From NCBI GenBank assembly GCA_000711775.1, contig ARYC01001185.1:1-64000 (forward strand): a DNA stretch of 64,000 bases. Reading direction: 5' to 3'. Each line of letters opens with the position of its first letter. Positions within the stretch are counted from its first letter, which is position 1. The position numbers and the translations under genes were made by a program. This document shows positions 48,764 through 60,130 of the stretch, in pieces. This DNA comes from Oxytricha trifallax. Lineage: Eukaryota; Ciliophora; Spirotrichea; Sporadotrichida; Oxytrichidae. Under the pieces are notes generated by a model. The model searched no databases and was not told the DNA's origin. It saw only the letters and a program-made list of their open reading frames with translations.

Positions 48764-48935
48764 GAGTAATCATTATGGTAGCTTAAATGGAGGCCATTAC
48801 ACTGCCTATGTACAAAATTTCACAAACAAGAGATGGCATGAGTTTGATGACTCAGATGTCAGCCGGGTAGACTAGTCTCAAGTTGCGACTAAGGCAAGTT
48901 ATGTTTTATTTAATAGAAGAAGACAGAAGAAATGA
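48753..48935 (+). CDS. Ubiquitin-specific protease C-terminal segment
   Basis: The frame contains [31 protein letters not shown] and [13 protein letters not shown], ending at TGA 48933-48935. This is the His box of the USP/UCH family (NHYG..GGHYTAY) and its final strand (YVLF.RR). The catalytic Cys box is absent, so this is only the last piece, presumably the terminal MDS of a USP gene. It overlaps the end of the radial-spoke-like frame in another phase. Confidence 0.7.
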
Positions 48936-50050
48936 CAAATTATATGTAGAGTGTTAAATAATATATTTGTTTTTACCTAATATGTAAAATTATTTACATT
49001 CTCAAATTTTTTTTAATTCTTTTGAATAATAAAATAATAAAAATAATTTATGTGAATGAATTGATCAATTGCTTTTAACAAAGTTAGAAAACTAGTTCAC
49101 AAATAAAATTGGCATTAGCAATAACTTTATAAATCATTAGACTTTGTTAGAATTTGTTACTCCTTGCTTGATTTATAATAGTTTCTTATTGTTTAAATTA
49201 TCATTAATCTATTATTATTATAATTTTAAACCGAATGTTTTAGTAAACAATTCAAAATACATAATAGCTTTTATTTGATATATTGAATTTTACCATGACA
49301 ACAATTTAATTATTTCATAAAGATCAGCAAGACTTTTAATGAGTAAAAAATGGACTCCATATCTATAATTCAAGATAAAACAAACAAAAACATGTCATTT
49401 ACACTCTTAGTAAAGGTTCTACACTGAAGTCCAATGTCATCAAGTGCTGAAATGATGCAAGCAAATTCTTGGAAGATCTCTTGTTTAGTGTGAAGAAAGC
49501 AGTGAATGTTAGATAAGACATTGCCTCATAAATAGTGTACTATTTAATGCATTTGTTTATTAATAATGGGAAGGCTTGATTAAATTAAAATTCACACTGC
49601 AATAAATAGCAGCTGTATATTCTCGCATCAAGATATTAAATGGTTTATCTAATCCAAGTAATTATAAGCAGATTGTAACTATATGTATTATTACACTTAC
49701 ATTAACTATTTAAAGAATGAATTGTTAGGGGGATGGATTGAACAAATCAGAGTCTTAGATTAGTATTGACAACTGCAAAACAGGTAAGACAACATCCTTA
49801 TCCTCTTAACAAAACAAATAACTAGTAATATCTCCATGATAGGTTCAAGGACATATATTATTCAGTTTAAAAGTCATATTTTTCTAGATATATAAAAAAG
49901 TAGAAGATTTAAACATTCATAATTAGTAATATTTTTATTAAAATTACCTACTTAAAAAGCTCTAATTACACGGTAATACAATCGCTTAAAGTAAATATTT
50001 TTTCTTGGGGACTCAAATTCACTCATTAAACTCTAATTATTAAATAAACC
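48936..50050. other. AT-rich spacer with one coding island
   Basis: Mostly empty. A minus-strand island at about 49510-49370 reads HCFLHTKQEIFQEFACIISA followed by LDDIGLQCRTFTKSVND and looks like part of a protein; no family recognised. Confidence 0.35.
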
Positions 50051-50893
50051 ATGAACAATTAAAATAATAAGAAAAGTATATTTACAGCTGTTGATTAAAA
50101 GGAAGTAGGATAAAATCAAATTAACAGTGATGAGGTGACACCACAAGCAGGAACAATTCTAATGTTTAATTGCAATAGTAGCTAAATAATTTAAATAGGA
50201 CTTGTTTCGGAAAAATATTCATAATTCAAAGTAATTTTAAGAAATTAGAAATTCAAAGAAGTACAATAATCGATCATATATTGATGAAATTGATCTTGAA
50301 CTTATATTTGAAAGCAAATATGAAGTATTATATTAGTTTTAAGATCTATCATTTAAACAGTAAATAAGACATATTTTTAACAAACGATTGACAAGCAATA
50401 GTTTACAGGGACAGATACTAAACTACTTAAATAAAATCTATAAAAGTTATAGCATTTTATTATTTATTTAAAGCATAGATAGAGTCAGTAAACCTTACAT
50501 TTAAGTTTATATTAAACAAGATGTTGGCATTAATATTGAGAATGACATTTATAAATTAGAAAACGAATGCATAAGCAATTCTTATATCGCCAGATCTAAT
50601 TTGATAAATCAGCCTTTTTACAACAGCCACAAACATTCTGATCAGTCTAGCTAACAATTTACTGAATGATATCAAAGAAAAATATGATTTATTGAGTAAA
50701 TAATAAAAATAAACGTGTGAAGGGCATTCTTGAATTAAAAGCATTGAATCATCAAAATAAAATTATAAGCCGCAATAACTAAGAGGATAACAAGTTTCAC
50801 TGCACTTATTTGAGATCATGCTAAAGGATCTCTAGTCAAAGCACAAAGCGGGGAAGGTAAAGAAAAAACTGAGAGAGATTTGATAAAAGTAAC
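50051..50893 (+). CDS. Putative gene with frame breaks
   Basis: ATG 50051 starts MNNQNNKKSIFTAVDQKEVG and runs 77 codons to TGA 50282. An overlapping frame, 50279-50667, is open for about 130 codons (LELIFESKYEVLYQF, QIRHIFNKRLTSN, SIDRVSKPYIQVYIKQ, CISNSYIARSNL). A third ends LHLFEIMLKDLQSKHKAGKV, KKKLREI at TGA about 50893. The islands follow one another on one strand and probably form one gene whose IESs or introns I cannot place. More plus-strand coding-like sequence is at about 51000-51230 (FKVYFLYLGQEYKPITPQGN). No family recognised. Confidence 0.42.
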
Positions 50894-51239
50894 TTAACAT
50901 GTATAAATATTAAAACTAATATCAATATTTTAAATGTTAGGTTGAGTTTATAAGAATAGAAATGTGTTAACTTGAAATGCAAATTTGAGATGAGTTAAAT
51001 TCATTAAAATGCAAGTATGAATTCTATTAGACAATGCCATTGTTATTAATAAGCTACTGAGCAAGGAGAATCATAAATTTCAAAGTTTACTTTTTATATC
51101 TGGGACAAGAATATAAACCGATTACACCTCAAGGAAATATTAAATAAGTAATTTAGAAACATAAACAGTAATATTAATCTATAATTAATAAATCCTGGTG
51201 AAAGTTTGAGGTCTAGTGACTAACTCAATTTTTTATATT

Positions 51240-54200
51240 AGTAAAAATAATGGAGATAAATACAAATTTATCAGCAGATTAGCTTAACATTGATAACTTA
51301 AGCAATTGGATTAATCTGCCGAATATTAGAAGTTAAATAGATAGTTTTGGGGAGATAGATTGTTAAAGAAGGATTAATATGGTGACGCCATGAATTACCT
51401 AAGAAAAGATTCTTTACCATTATTTACTTTTTTCGATTCAAAATCAATATAAAATCTTTAATAATTTATAACAAAGCGAATTGAAAGTAAAAGATCATTT
51501 AATGCAATTAAAATGAAATTAATTAGGAAAGTCCGGCAAAATTATCACTGTAAACTCTCATTCTTTTACTAAAATATATAGTTAAGTAAGTAAATTTCAA
51601 TCTTAAATATTAGATTATATATGCTATATACATATATATTCAAAAAAACGTATTTTAACTTATGAAATTCTTATATTTTTTTACATTTAAAAATGGTAGT
51701 TATTAAAACAAGTATTAATTAAGCCTCTAAAATAGCTAAATATATAATATTTACATAAAAAATTTCACAACAATTTAATGAAATCAAATTATTATAGAAT
51801 ACAAGCTACATTGTTCAATATAACATACTCTTTTGAAAATAGCAATAATATAAAACATAAATATATCTAATAAATAAATAGCTTTAAGAGCTCTTTGTAG
51901 ATATTAAATAATAAAACATATATTTTACTCCAAGTTTCCCAAGCATATAATATTATCAATTTTGAATTATAAATTGGTAATTCATTGATATCTCTAATGT
52001 TAACTCGATAACTATCTATTTTATCAATAATAAAGATTAGCATTTATTCAAATCAGCTAACACCAATCAGAGTATTTAGTAATTTTGTTGCTAATCCAAA
52101 GAAACCATAAAATTGAAATTGATTTCATTTAGAGACTAGAAGTATTTAATAACTGATGTCTCAAAATACTTTTATGTATAACGTTTAAAATTAAAATTTA
52201 TGGAGAAAACTCTGCAATAGATCTCAATCTCCTTTGTGTAAATCATTTTGATTAAAGATAAAAATTAGCCATTTAAAGCTCATAGATTTTAAATGAAGTA
52301 TCTCCACATGCTGAGGAGCATAAATCCCAAAGTAATTTTTGTTATTAGGCCCAATTTTGGAGCTAAGAGAGGTTCACTCTTTGAAACAATCATATTTACA
52401 AACCAAAATAGGATTATGTCTTTCTGCATATTATTAATGTTTACCAAAGGTGAACATAATTTGAATCAAAACACTATTTAGAATTGGAGAATTTAATAAT
52501 GCCTTAGAATAAGCAAGAGCTGAAGGTGGTCCTCGTATTTGGGGGGCAAGAATGTTAAATCAACAGCAAACAAGGCGAAATCCCCAACGTAAAGACTAAA
52601 TAATAAATTTTTAAATGATTGATATTGAAAACTCATCAGGATTCTATATCAAAATCAATAAATACAATAAATATGATAAGAATAAGTAGTTTACAAAAAG
52701 CTATAATTTCAAATCTGATAATATCAAAAGATCAATCTAGATAAATTATATTTGCGCGACTAGATTTATGTGTAATGATAACTGATAAAGATCTAATTTC
52801 TCATTAAAGGTTTGAAAATAATTTCATTGATTTTTAAAAAACTCAGGTCTTGTAATTTTACTCAAAATCTACTCTCTATAGAATGTAAGAGAGTTCTCTA
52901 GCTTTTATCTGCTTATTAAAGAATGAATACTTAATTTTGTTTTGAAGCAGCATATCGTATTTAATCATAAGTTTTTGAATTGGCTGGTAAGCTTTTATTG
53001 TTGATAAAATAAGAAGAAATATTTAAAACTGTATTTTCCATAACTGTGAGTTTGATTGGAATAAGTTCACCAGCAGCATGCTTATTAAAAAGAGTTTAGT
53101 TAAGCTACAGAGGTCTGTTGAAAATAATAATAATCACTTTCCAAAGAATATAAATTATTGGTCGGGTAATGAAGAGGAGCAAGTTACAGAATAAGATATT
53201 GATATTTGGAGATGTTGAAGATGAAGTTAGTTGTGATTTAAATTACTATATCAACCTCATTAGCTAAAAATTACTGACAGTACTAACAAAATCTTTAATT
53301 GTTGTATCTCTAACAACTAATTTCATAGCTCATAAGATAAGTATTTTATTCATCTGTATTTATTTACTACTAAGCTTAAGTTTTTATCTTTTCATCTATT
53401 AATTATTCTATGGCATCATTTCATGTTTCTTCTTATCTTTCTGATAACTTCCTGCTTTTTTCTTAATTTTTCTCCAGTTTTCTTGTCTTAGTGTATCTTT
53501 TTTCTTCCATAGCCTCAGCTTAGCAATTATCCTCATCATCGCCTCTTTTATAATATATTTTAGAATTTTAAAGTGTTAATCGAATGTCATAAGCTATTGC
53601 TTAAAAATAGTTTACACATAGAATTATTAGTTTCCACAAGTTCAAAACAATTAGTAATTCTTTAAACAATCCTAATCTCACAAAATCATTTATCAGTAAA
53701 GTAATTCCCATTTATGCAGAAGATATTAACCTTGATGTCTTTTTTTATGGTTAGTTTTGGAGTCAATTTCAGCTACATCGAGGAGAGCACTTGTTAATTC
53801 ATTGACTAATACTTTTTACAATGATGAAGTTGTGGAGGTATTTGAGAGGTAACTTCTGCAACAAATTTAAAATAATTATTTGTTTGTCGAACAAATAATC
53901 AAACATCCAATTAATAAAGCATAAGCATAACTTTATAAATGATTAAATAGGTTAATAATTCTTTGCATTTATGTCTATTTGAATGTTAGAAAACGAAAGA
54001 AAAGACAGTTACAATAGATTGGGAGAAGAATTAACTCATTTCAAATTAATTAAATTTAATTATAATTCCTATTTCATGATATAATTGTATAAATTTGGTC
54101 AGTATTGAGCATATATTAATCAAATAAAGAAATTATAAGAAAACATGATGATAGGAATGAGGAAAAAGATTTAAAGGACAATGATTAATCAGATTATTTA

Positions 54201-54405
54201 AAATACAGTCTCTAAGCAGGCTTATTATAACATTAAAAATATTATCTATATTAACATTTATGAAAAATAAGAAGAAAACTTTAAGTAAAATTTAAACTTA
54301 TAAATTAAATAAGAAAAACTTAAGATGGTGTTGGTGAAGATGGTGGTCATTCACTAAAATTTGTAAGTTACAAAAAACATATCTAGAGTTTTTTATTTAA
54401 GCAAT
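51240..54405. other. Long AT-rich stretch
   Basis: No gene supported. Short open frames (for example 52293-52481) exist on both strands, but none has a convincing protein-like composition. Confidence 0.35.
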
Positions 54406-54411
54406 ACATAC

Positions 54412-54575
54412 CAGTTAGAGTGGTGACGTCAGGAGACCAATACCTCAAGTGGCACTAGAAATAATGGGAACAACAGAATATGTTTGGACAGATGGACCAA
54501 AAACAAAGTATGAGGGGTATTGGAAAGATGACAAAGCTGTTTCATTATTCCATTTCTGTAATTGTCAATACTAAT
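54412..54575 (+). CDS. MORN-like coding segment
   Basis: A frame with RRPIPQVALEIMGTTEYVW, TDGPKTKYEGYWKDDKAVS contains one MORN-type unit (YEGYWKDDK) and is richer in G and C than its surroundings. It probably is one MDS of a MORN-repeat gene; only about 45 codons are seen. Confidence 0.35.
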
Positions 54576-55227
54576 ACTTATTATTTTGATTCATTTTCAT
54601 TTTATATTAAATTTTCATAATTATCATTTAATATTTAAATAAATGATTGAAAAGATAGTGCTTCTTTGAATAAACAAAATAAATGCTAGAGGTAAAAATT
54701 CATAGCAAATTAAACATGTGAGATGGTAGTGGTAGTAGTAGGATCATAATTTTCAGAAAGCTCCAACTCAACAATAAGCCGTACAAAGAAAGTTGATGGG
54801 GAAGCTATATCAGCTAAAAGAAACTGTGTAGGAAGGGTGTTTTCTATTAAAAAAATCAATTCAAATTCTTTGTCAAAGCACCAGCACACTTGGAAAGAAT
54901 GCTATCTCCATAATTTAAGATGCCGATTCCATGAACTAAGAATTTGAACACTTCAGAAATGTTTAAAATATTCGTGTTATTTATAAAAGTTTGAAGTGCT
55001 GTAAAAAAATCGTATTAGAAGTTCCTCACCTACTGTAAGATCGGCTAGCTGATTAAAAAGAGAAATTTAACGAATAATAAACCTATATTAACAATTCAAA
55101 GCCTCAAGTTATACACAATATACCAACATTTCAAACCTACCATACTCACTCATCTCTACTTAATGAATAATAATTCTGATAGAATTATAACAAAATATGT
55201 TAATTGCAGATGGCTGAGTTCATATAT

Positions 55228-55231
55228 GCTC

Positions 55232-55277
<46 letters not shown>
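55228..55277. repeat. (TTA)n microsatellite
   Basis: About 16 uninterrupted TTA repeats. The poly-Leu frame across it is not a gene. Confidence 0.9.
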
Positions 55278-55278
<1 letters not shown>

Positions 55279-55929
55279 TTTTGGAGTTAGTTTAAATTTA
55301 ATTATTGAGTTGAGACATATTCATGATATAATAATCAATTATTATGTTAACTATTAATCTACTAATCAAAGCAAATAAGATAATGAATCTGAAAACGGTG
55401 TAATAATCTCCACCATCAATATAATTAATTGCTAAGAAATAAACTAGTGCTATTATAAAATCAGATTATTTTATATTTTTCATAATTATTATTATTTTTT
55501 CATTTAAAAATAATATAATAGAGTCCTTCAACCTGAGAGAATAATTATGTTATCTGAAATGGCGAGAGTAAAATATCGATTTTGTTCAAATCTTTGTACA
55601 ATTCCCTCCATAATTTTTTATAAATTTAGAAGACAAGCATTAGCAAGTAAATAGTTAAGTGCTCTATGTACATAAACAAAAATAAAAAATCTTAACTAAT
55701 CATCACCAAGATCATCTCATTGGACATCATTCCAAGTGAGCCCCTTTGATTAATAACAATTTACACTTTTAATTTCATATTTCTTATTATTTTCCCAGGC
55801 AATTCTATCTGCCTTAATGATATTTCCTGATTTATTATTTGAAATTTATTAAATTAGAATGAAATTATAATTCCTTTATTAAAGTGTGAAAACATTATTC
55901 AATTATGCTATTTATAAATTAAATTATTA

Positions 55930-56165
55930 GATAAAAAGCACTCTTTGCTACAAATTCACATGCCTTTGAGGCAGCTTCTGGATCAAGATTTACCTAGCCA
56001 TTAGCACTAATAGGAGCAGCTTAAATGTCCTTGTCTCTGACTGTAAGGTCGAAATCAAATTGAACTTTTCTATTAAATAGTGATTTACTCTTCAGTTCAT
56101 TGTAATGCTTGATATTTAACTTATCTTCATTAATTTTAATAAAAGTTCTTTAAATGGACTGTAAA
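55930..56165 (-). CDS. Coding segment (MDS), unknown
   Basis: The minus-strand frame is continuous for about 75 codons: RTFIKINEDKLNIKHYNELK, VQFDFDLTVRDKD, PISANGQVNLDPEAASKACE, FVAKSAFYL. Composition is that of real protein, and TAA/TAG occur as Gln. No start or stop; likely an internal MDS. Family not recognised. Confidence 0.45.
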
Positions 56166-56169
56166 TATA

Positions 56170-57840
56170 AATGAAAACATTAACAGCTTCTTTCATTGTA
56201 GGAGTAATCAGACCAGTCTAAATATTGCCAAGATTAGGTTAATAATTGATACGTTTCAAGTTAAAAACTCATTTATCTTCTCGCTACTTGTTATATAAAT
56301 AATTCATTATCTGTGTGAGAAAGATCAAATTGAGAGCAGTGAAGGTAGTTATTATAGATTTAAAGGAGTGAATTGGTCTTTAAGCAAAGAGAGTCTGTTG
56401 CTTGAGTTTTAAGGCTTTAAGCTACTCAAGTTTCTCTCTGATCTTTGTTTTTCTACCTCAGGAATATACATTATGATTAAGTTCGTATTGTTTAATTTAT
56501 TCATAATATATATGTTAACAAATGTAAATTCATATTAATTTTAAGCTCAGTATTTTATTCATGTTAATATTTAATTTTGATGTTTGTGATGGCTATGTTT
56601 AGTGTTCTTTCAACTTTACTATGAAATATTTCTATTGATGCCTTGTAAACATCTTCTCTAAAATATCCTCTATTTGATGCAAGAATCATTGTAGCAAAAA
56701 AAAATAACTCTATAGTAAAATCATATCTAAATACCATGATTATCAGATGATTATTAATTAATCATTCTCTAATAGGTGTATACTTCTTAAACTTTTATTA
56801 ACATAATCTATATCTTGGAATATCTGATTAAAGTATGAATGTTGTGCTATACTAGATGATTAGCTATACCAATTTAAAACCATTGATTTCTCAACTTATC
56901 CCTTTTTGTTGCTCTTAAATTAACAAATAATCTTCAACTTGTTTCAATATGTCAGGTAATTTCATTAACACATAAATATTTAATTTAATCACATTTTGCT
57001 ATGAAACATATACTTATAACATATGCTTGGATTATTATACTTGATGTTTGGTTGTTTTTATAAGTTCTATACATAATAAGTTCATTTAAAGATGTAAACT
57101 AAATAAATTAAATCAAAGATATTTAAAATAATGATATAATGCAATGCAAAAGTCTCCACAATCTGTCATTACTTGCTATTTATAATGCTTTAAGTTATAA
57201 AAACTGGCTATAATAGTATAATTTGTTCAAATTATCTGGTTAGAGCATATCCATAGTCAAGAGAAATTCAATAATTTTCAAATAACATATAAATTTCTTA
57301 AAAATAAAAACATGAAATCTACATTTTCAATCATAAAGAATAGAAACAGACAATTATCATATGATGATCTTTGTTATAATATATTTTAGAAGAGCTTAAC
57401 ATCTTCTATAAAACATAAGAAAAGAAATCATTGAAAAATATATAAAAACAAAATAAAGAATAAGTAGATCCATCACTCAAAAACTGATTAAATTCTAATT
57501 AATCAGAAAGTAGGAAGAAAGGAATATTAGATAAAGAAATAAAGAGGAGCCAAAATAAAAGTAGAAATAAAAACATGGAAGATAAAATTAGAAAATTAAA
57601 TTACATTATAATTACACTCAATATGATAGAAAAGAATAAATTTATTAATAAAAGGAATGTAAAAAATAGAAAGAGGTACTGGTTTGGATAATAAAAACGA
57701 TAACATTCTTAAATGGAAAAACTAATAAACAAAGGTAAAAGAATATAAATTTATATAAAGAAAATTTATGTAAAATCTTAAAAGATAATTAGAAAGAAAT
57801 CATTATTATGGAAGTTACTAAGAAGAAGATTGATTTTATT
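56170..57840. other. AT-rich spacer
   Basis: No gene supported. Confidence 0.4.
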
Positions 57841-57849
57841 AATTATTTT

Positions 57850-58302
57850 AAATTATAAATGACGGTCTTCTGGAGAAAATAGGTTGTGATAAAAATCCAT
57901 GCAAGACAGTCTTCGAATAGATGGAAGCAGTGATATCTAGAAGAGTACTTATTTAGTGATGTCTCAAGATGACGAGTTTGAAAGAGAAGCTTAAGAAACT
58001 AAGATATGTAGCTCCCAGTATATATATAACTTGTCTGAGCTCTAAAGAATGGTTACAAAATAAAAGGAGATTTGTGATCATAATCTAAAAAGATCGATGT
58101 CAGAATTGAAAAATATTTAATAGTTCGCAAGATATCTTTTGGGAAAGTTCATTGCAATTTCACTATAAAAGTCTTTGTTATATATATTAAGCGTCTCATC
58201 TGTCTACCCTCTGACTTGAGTACCTCTATTGATTTTGGCATTTCTCTCTATTGTCTTACTGATGAAAAGAATATATTCTTCATAAATGAGGAGGTGACAG
58301 TC
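57850..58302 (+). CDS. Gene segment cut by the second TBE
   Basis: A frame at about 57858-57950 (GCDKNPCKTVFEQMEAVISR) is followed by ATG 57959 (MSQDDEFEREAQETKICSS, later SELQRMVTKQKEICDHNLKR) to TGA 58219. A further frame, STSIDFGISLYCLTDEKNIF, runs up to the TBE target site ATT at 58303-58305. The pieces are on one strand in changing phase. It is probably a host gene interrupted by IESs and by the transposon. Confidence 0.4.
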
Positions 58303-58386
58303 ATTGAAAATCTCAAAACCCCTTAGTGTGGTTTATAAGTGCTTTATTTTGTAGGAAATTTGTAAAGAGTTGGAGTTATTAATTAT

Positions 58387-59480
58387 ATGCGAGCCTAAAA
58401 TAGCAAGCTTTTGGGGTCTATTTATGATGAAGAGTACATAGATTTAGTGTTTAAACTGCGATATGGAAATGATATATACAGTGAATATGTCAAACCAGTT
58501 CTTAATTATAAGTCAATTGAACTGCTCTTAAAGCGAAGTCCATCAACTGTTCGCTCCCACTGCCTTATAGCAGTATAACTAAAGCAATAATAGCTGAATT
58601 CTATGCCTTAGAGGAAGTCAAAGTTTCTATAGAAGCATATTGACTATCTTATTAATGAAAAAACTTTGAAGTATTGGGCTCACTTCTCTCTCGACTAACG
58701 AGCAATTATGTTTCACCGTCAGTTCCCTGAGTTGAAGATCTCTACATAGTCTGTTGCAAACATTTATAAACAAAATTTTATTACTTACAAAGGTGTGAAT
58801 CGTATCAAAAGAGTGATTTATTTCACTATGCCATTTTACAACAATAACTTAAAATATATTTATGATTAAATGCAGAGAGCTTAATAGAATAATATTAAGT
58901 TTATACATGCTGAAGTGTGATTACCTTCAATACTTTCATATAGAAGTCTTGTTTTAAGAGAAATAGTAATATAGAGGTATATGACTAGAAAGTAAAGGCA
59001 TAAACAATGGCAATTATTAGAGGTATTAGCGAGGATGATGGTTTAGAAACGTATGTTATTCATCCTCGCTCAATTAAGACAGAGCAGTATATAAAGTTTT
59101 TAGAACAGCTGAGAAAAAAGTACCCTGAATAAGAGATTATACTATTCGTTGATATTCTTTTTGTTCATAGAAAAATAGATACAAGGAAGAGTTATGAACA
59201 ACTTGGAATAACACCAGTGTTCAATGTGCGCTACAGCCCACAGTTTAAAAATATTGAATTCTATGGGCGTATATAAAAGGTCATTATAATAAATTGCTGC
59301 TCTACCACCTAATACATGACCTACATATCGATACAGCTGATTTTATTTAAAGTTCAGCAAAGAGAGATGATAATTAATTGGCTTAAAAGTGTGCCAAAGA
59401 AGGGAGATTAAATGTTAATAAATAAGTTTGAGAGTTAATTTAATGAATATATAAATCACATTAAAAATAATTTAGATGGA
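58387..59480 (+). CDS. TBE transposase (42-kDa type), copy 2
   Basis: ATG 58387 (MRAQNSKLLGSIYDEEYIDL) is open to 58914. A 29-nt GT...AG segment at 58915-58943 then contains TGA; without it the frame continues EKSCFKRNSNIEV, IHPRSIKTEQYIKF, ILFVDILFVHRK (second Asp) and FKNIEFYGRIQK (Glu), 34 residues apart. The same segment with the same ends occurs in the other TBE, so it is probably a true intron. The residues before it read IHAE, where a first catalytic Asp (DE) would be expected. The C-terminal end is uncertain and may overlap the antisense 22-kDa gene. Confidence 0.65.
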
Positions 59481-59481
59481 G

Positions 59482-59730
59482 TTGACTTCACTTTCTTTTC
59501 TACATCCTGTTACTTCCATTCTCCTAGGTTCCTTCTCTTACTGCCAACACCAGCATCTATGTTAATTGACTATAGAGGCTAAATATTTGAATAATGTTTC
59601 TTGCTGACTTAATACTTTGTCCGCAATTTTGTTCTAAATGAAGCTTGTTCTTTTTCTTTATAAAATAATTGCCAATACCAGATTTTTAAAAAGAGTTAAA
59701 CTACAAATCAATCTTGATAAAAGATGTTTA
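59482..59730 (-). pseudogene. TBE 22-kDa gene, 3' fragment
   Basis: The minus strand gives ADKVLSQQETLFKYLASIV and a basic tail, collinear with the end of the 31536 gene. Here the position of its TGA is TTA. The 5' part has been lost at the junction with E2. Confidence 0.6.
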
Positions 59731-59812
59731 ATTGGTTTGATAAGGTGACCGTTAAAATAAAATTTAATTATTATAAAATCTCATAATTATTATTAAAATG
59801 TTCAGGTTGCTT

Positions 59813-59886
59813 AATAGAATACTCTAGAGCTACTACTACTACTACTACTACTACAGTACCCTAATTAGATTTTAAAAAGCAACCTG
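59813..59886. repeat. (CTA)n-centred hairpin, copy 3
   Basis: Inverted ends caggttgctt... and ...gcaacctg surround about 9 CTA triplets. Wider flanks (aaaataaaatttaatta near 59755 and its complement near 59925) are also inverted. Same design as the hairpins at 46451 and 48151, although the stems differ. It lies upstream of the large E2 ORF. Confidence 0.65.
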
Positions 59887-60130
59887 AAAATTAAGTGGTT
59901 TAACAGTTACTATATATTATAAGTCTAATTAAATTTTATTTCTAACTCCCATCCCCACTCAAACCATGTTGCTTGAAGATGTCAGGATGTCCTCCCTTAA
60001 AAAGAGCAGGTCGTCGTCTACCATCCATCTCTCCCCTTCGCTCCTGCTTCCTCTCCATTTGTACGAATGTCATGAAGCCTGACCGCTCCCTCTTCACATT
60101 TTCCGAGAGAGATTATAAAAACTATTAGAG

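Larger units (their letters stand above)
58306..59744 (+). mobile_element. TBE transposon, truncated
   Basis: The left TIR is 78 bp (58306-58383), starting GAAAATCTCAAAACCCC and preceded by ATT, a possible ANT target copy. It contains the transposase and the 3' part of the 22-kDa gene, collinear with the complete TBE in reverse. Homology ends near 59730-59744, where element E2 begins; the zinc-finger/kinase gene and right TIR are missing. Confidence 0.8.

Noticed and set aside
55163..55357. ORF with poly-Leu
   Set aside because: It is created by a (TTA)n microsatellite.
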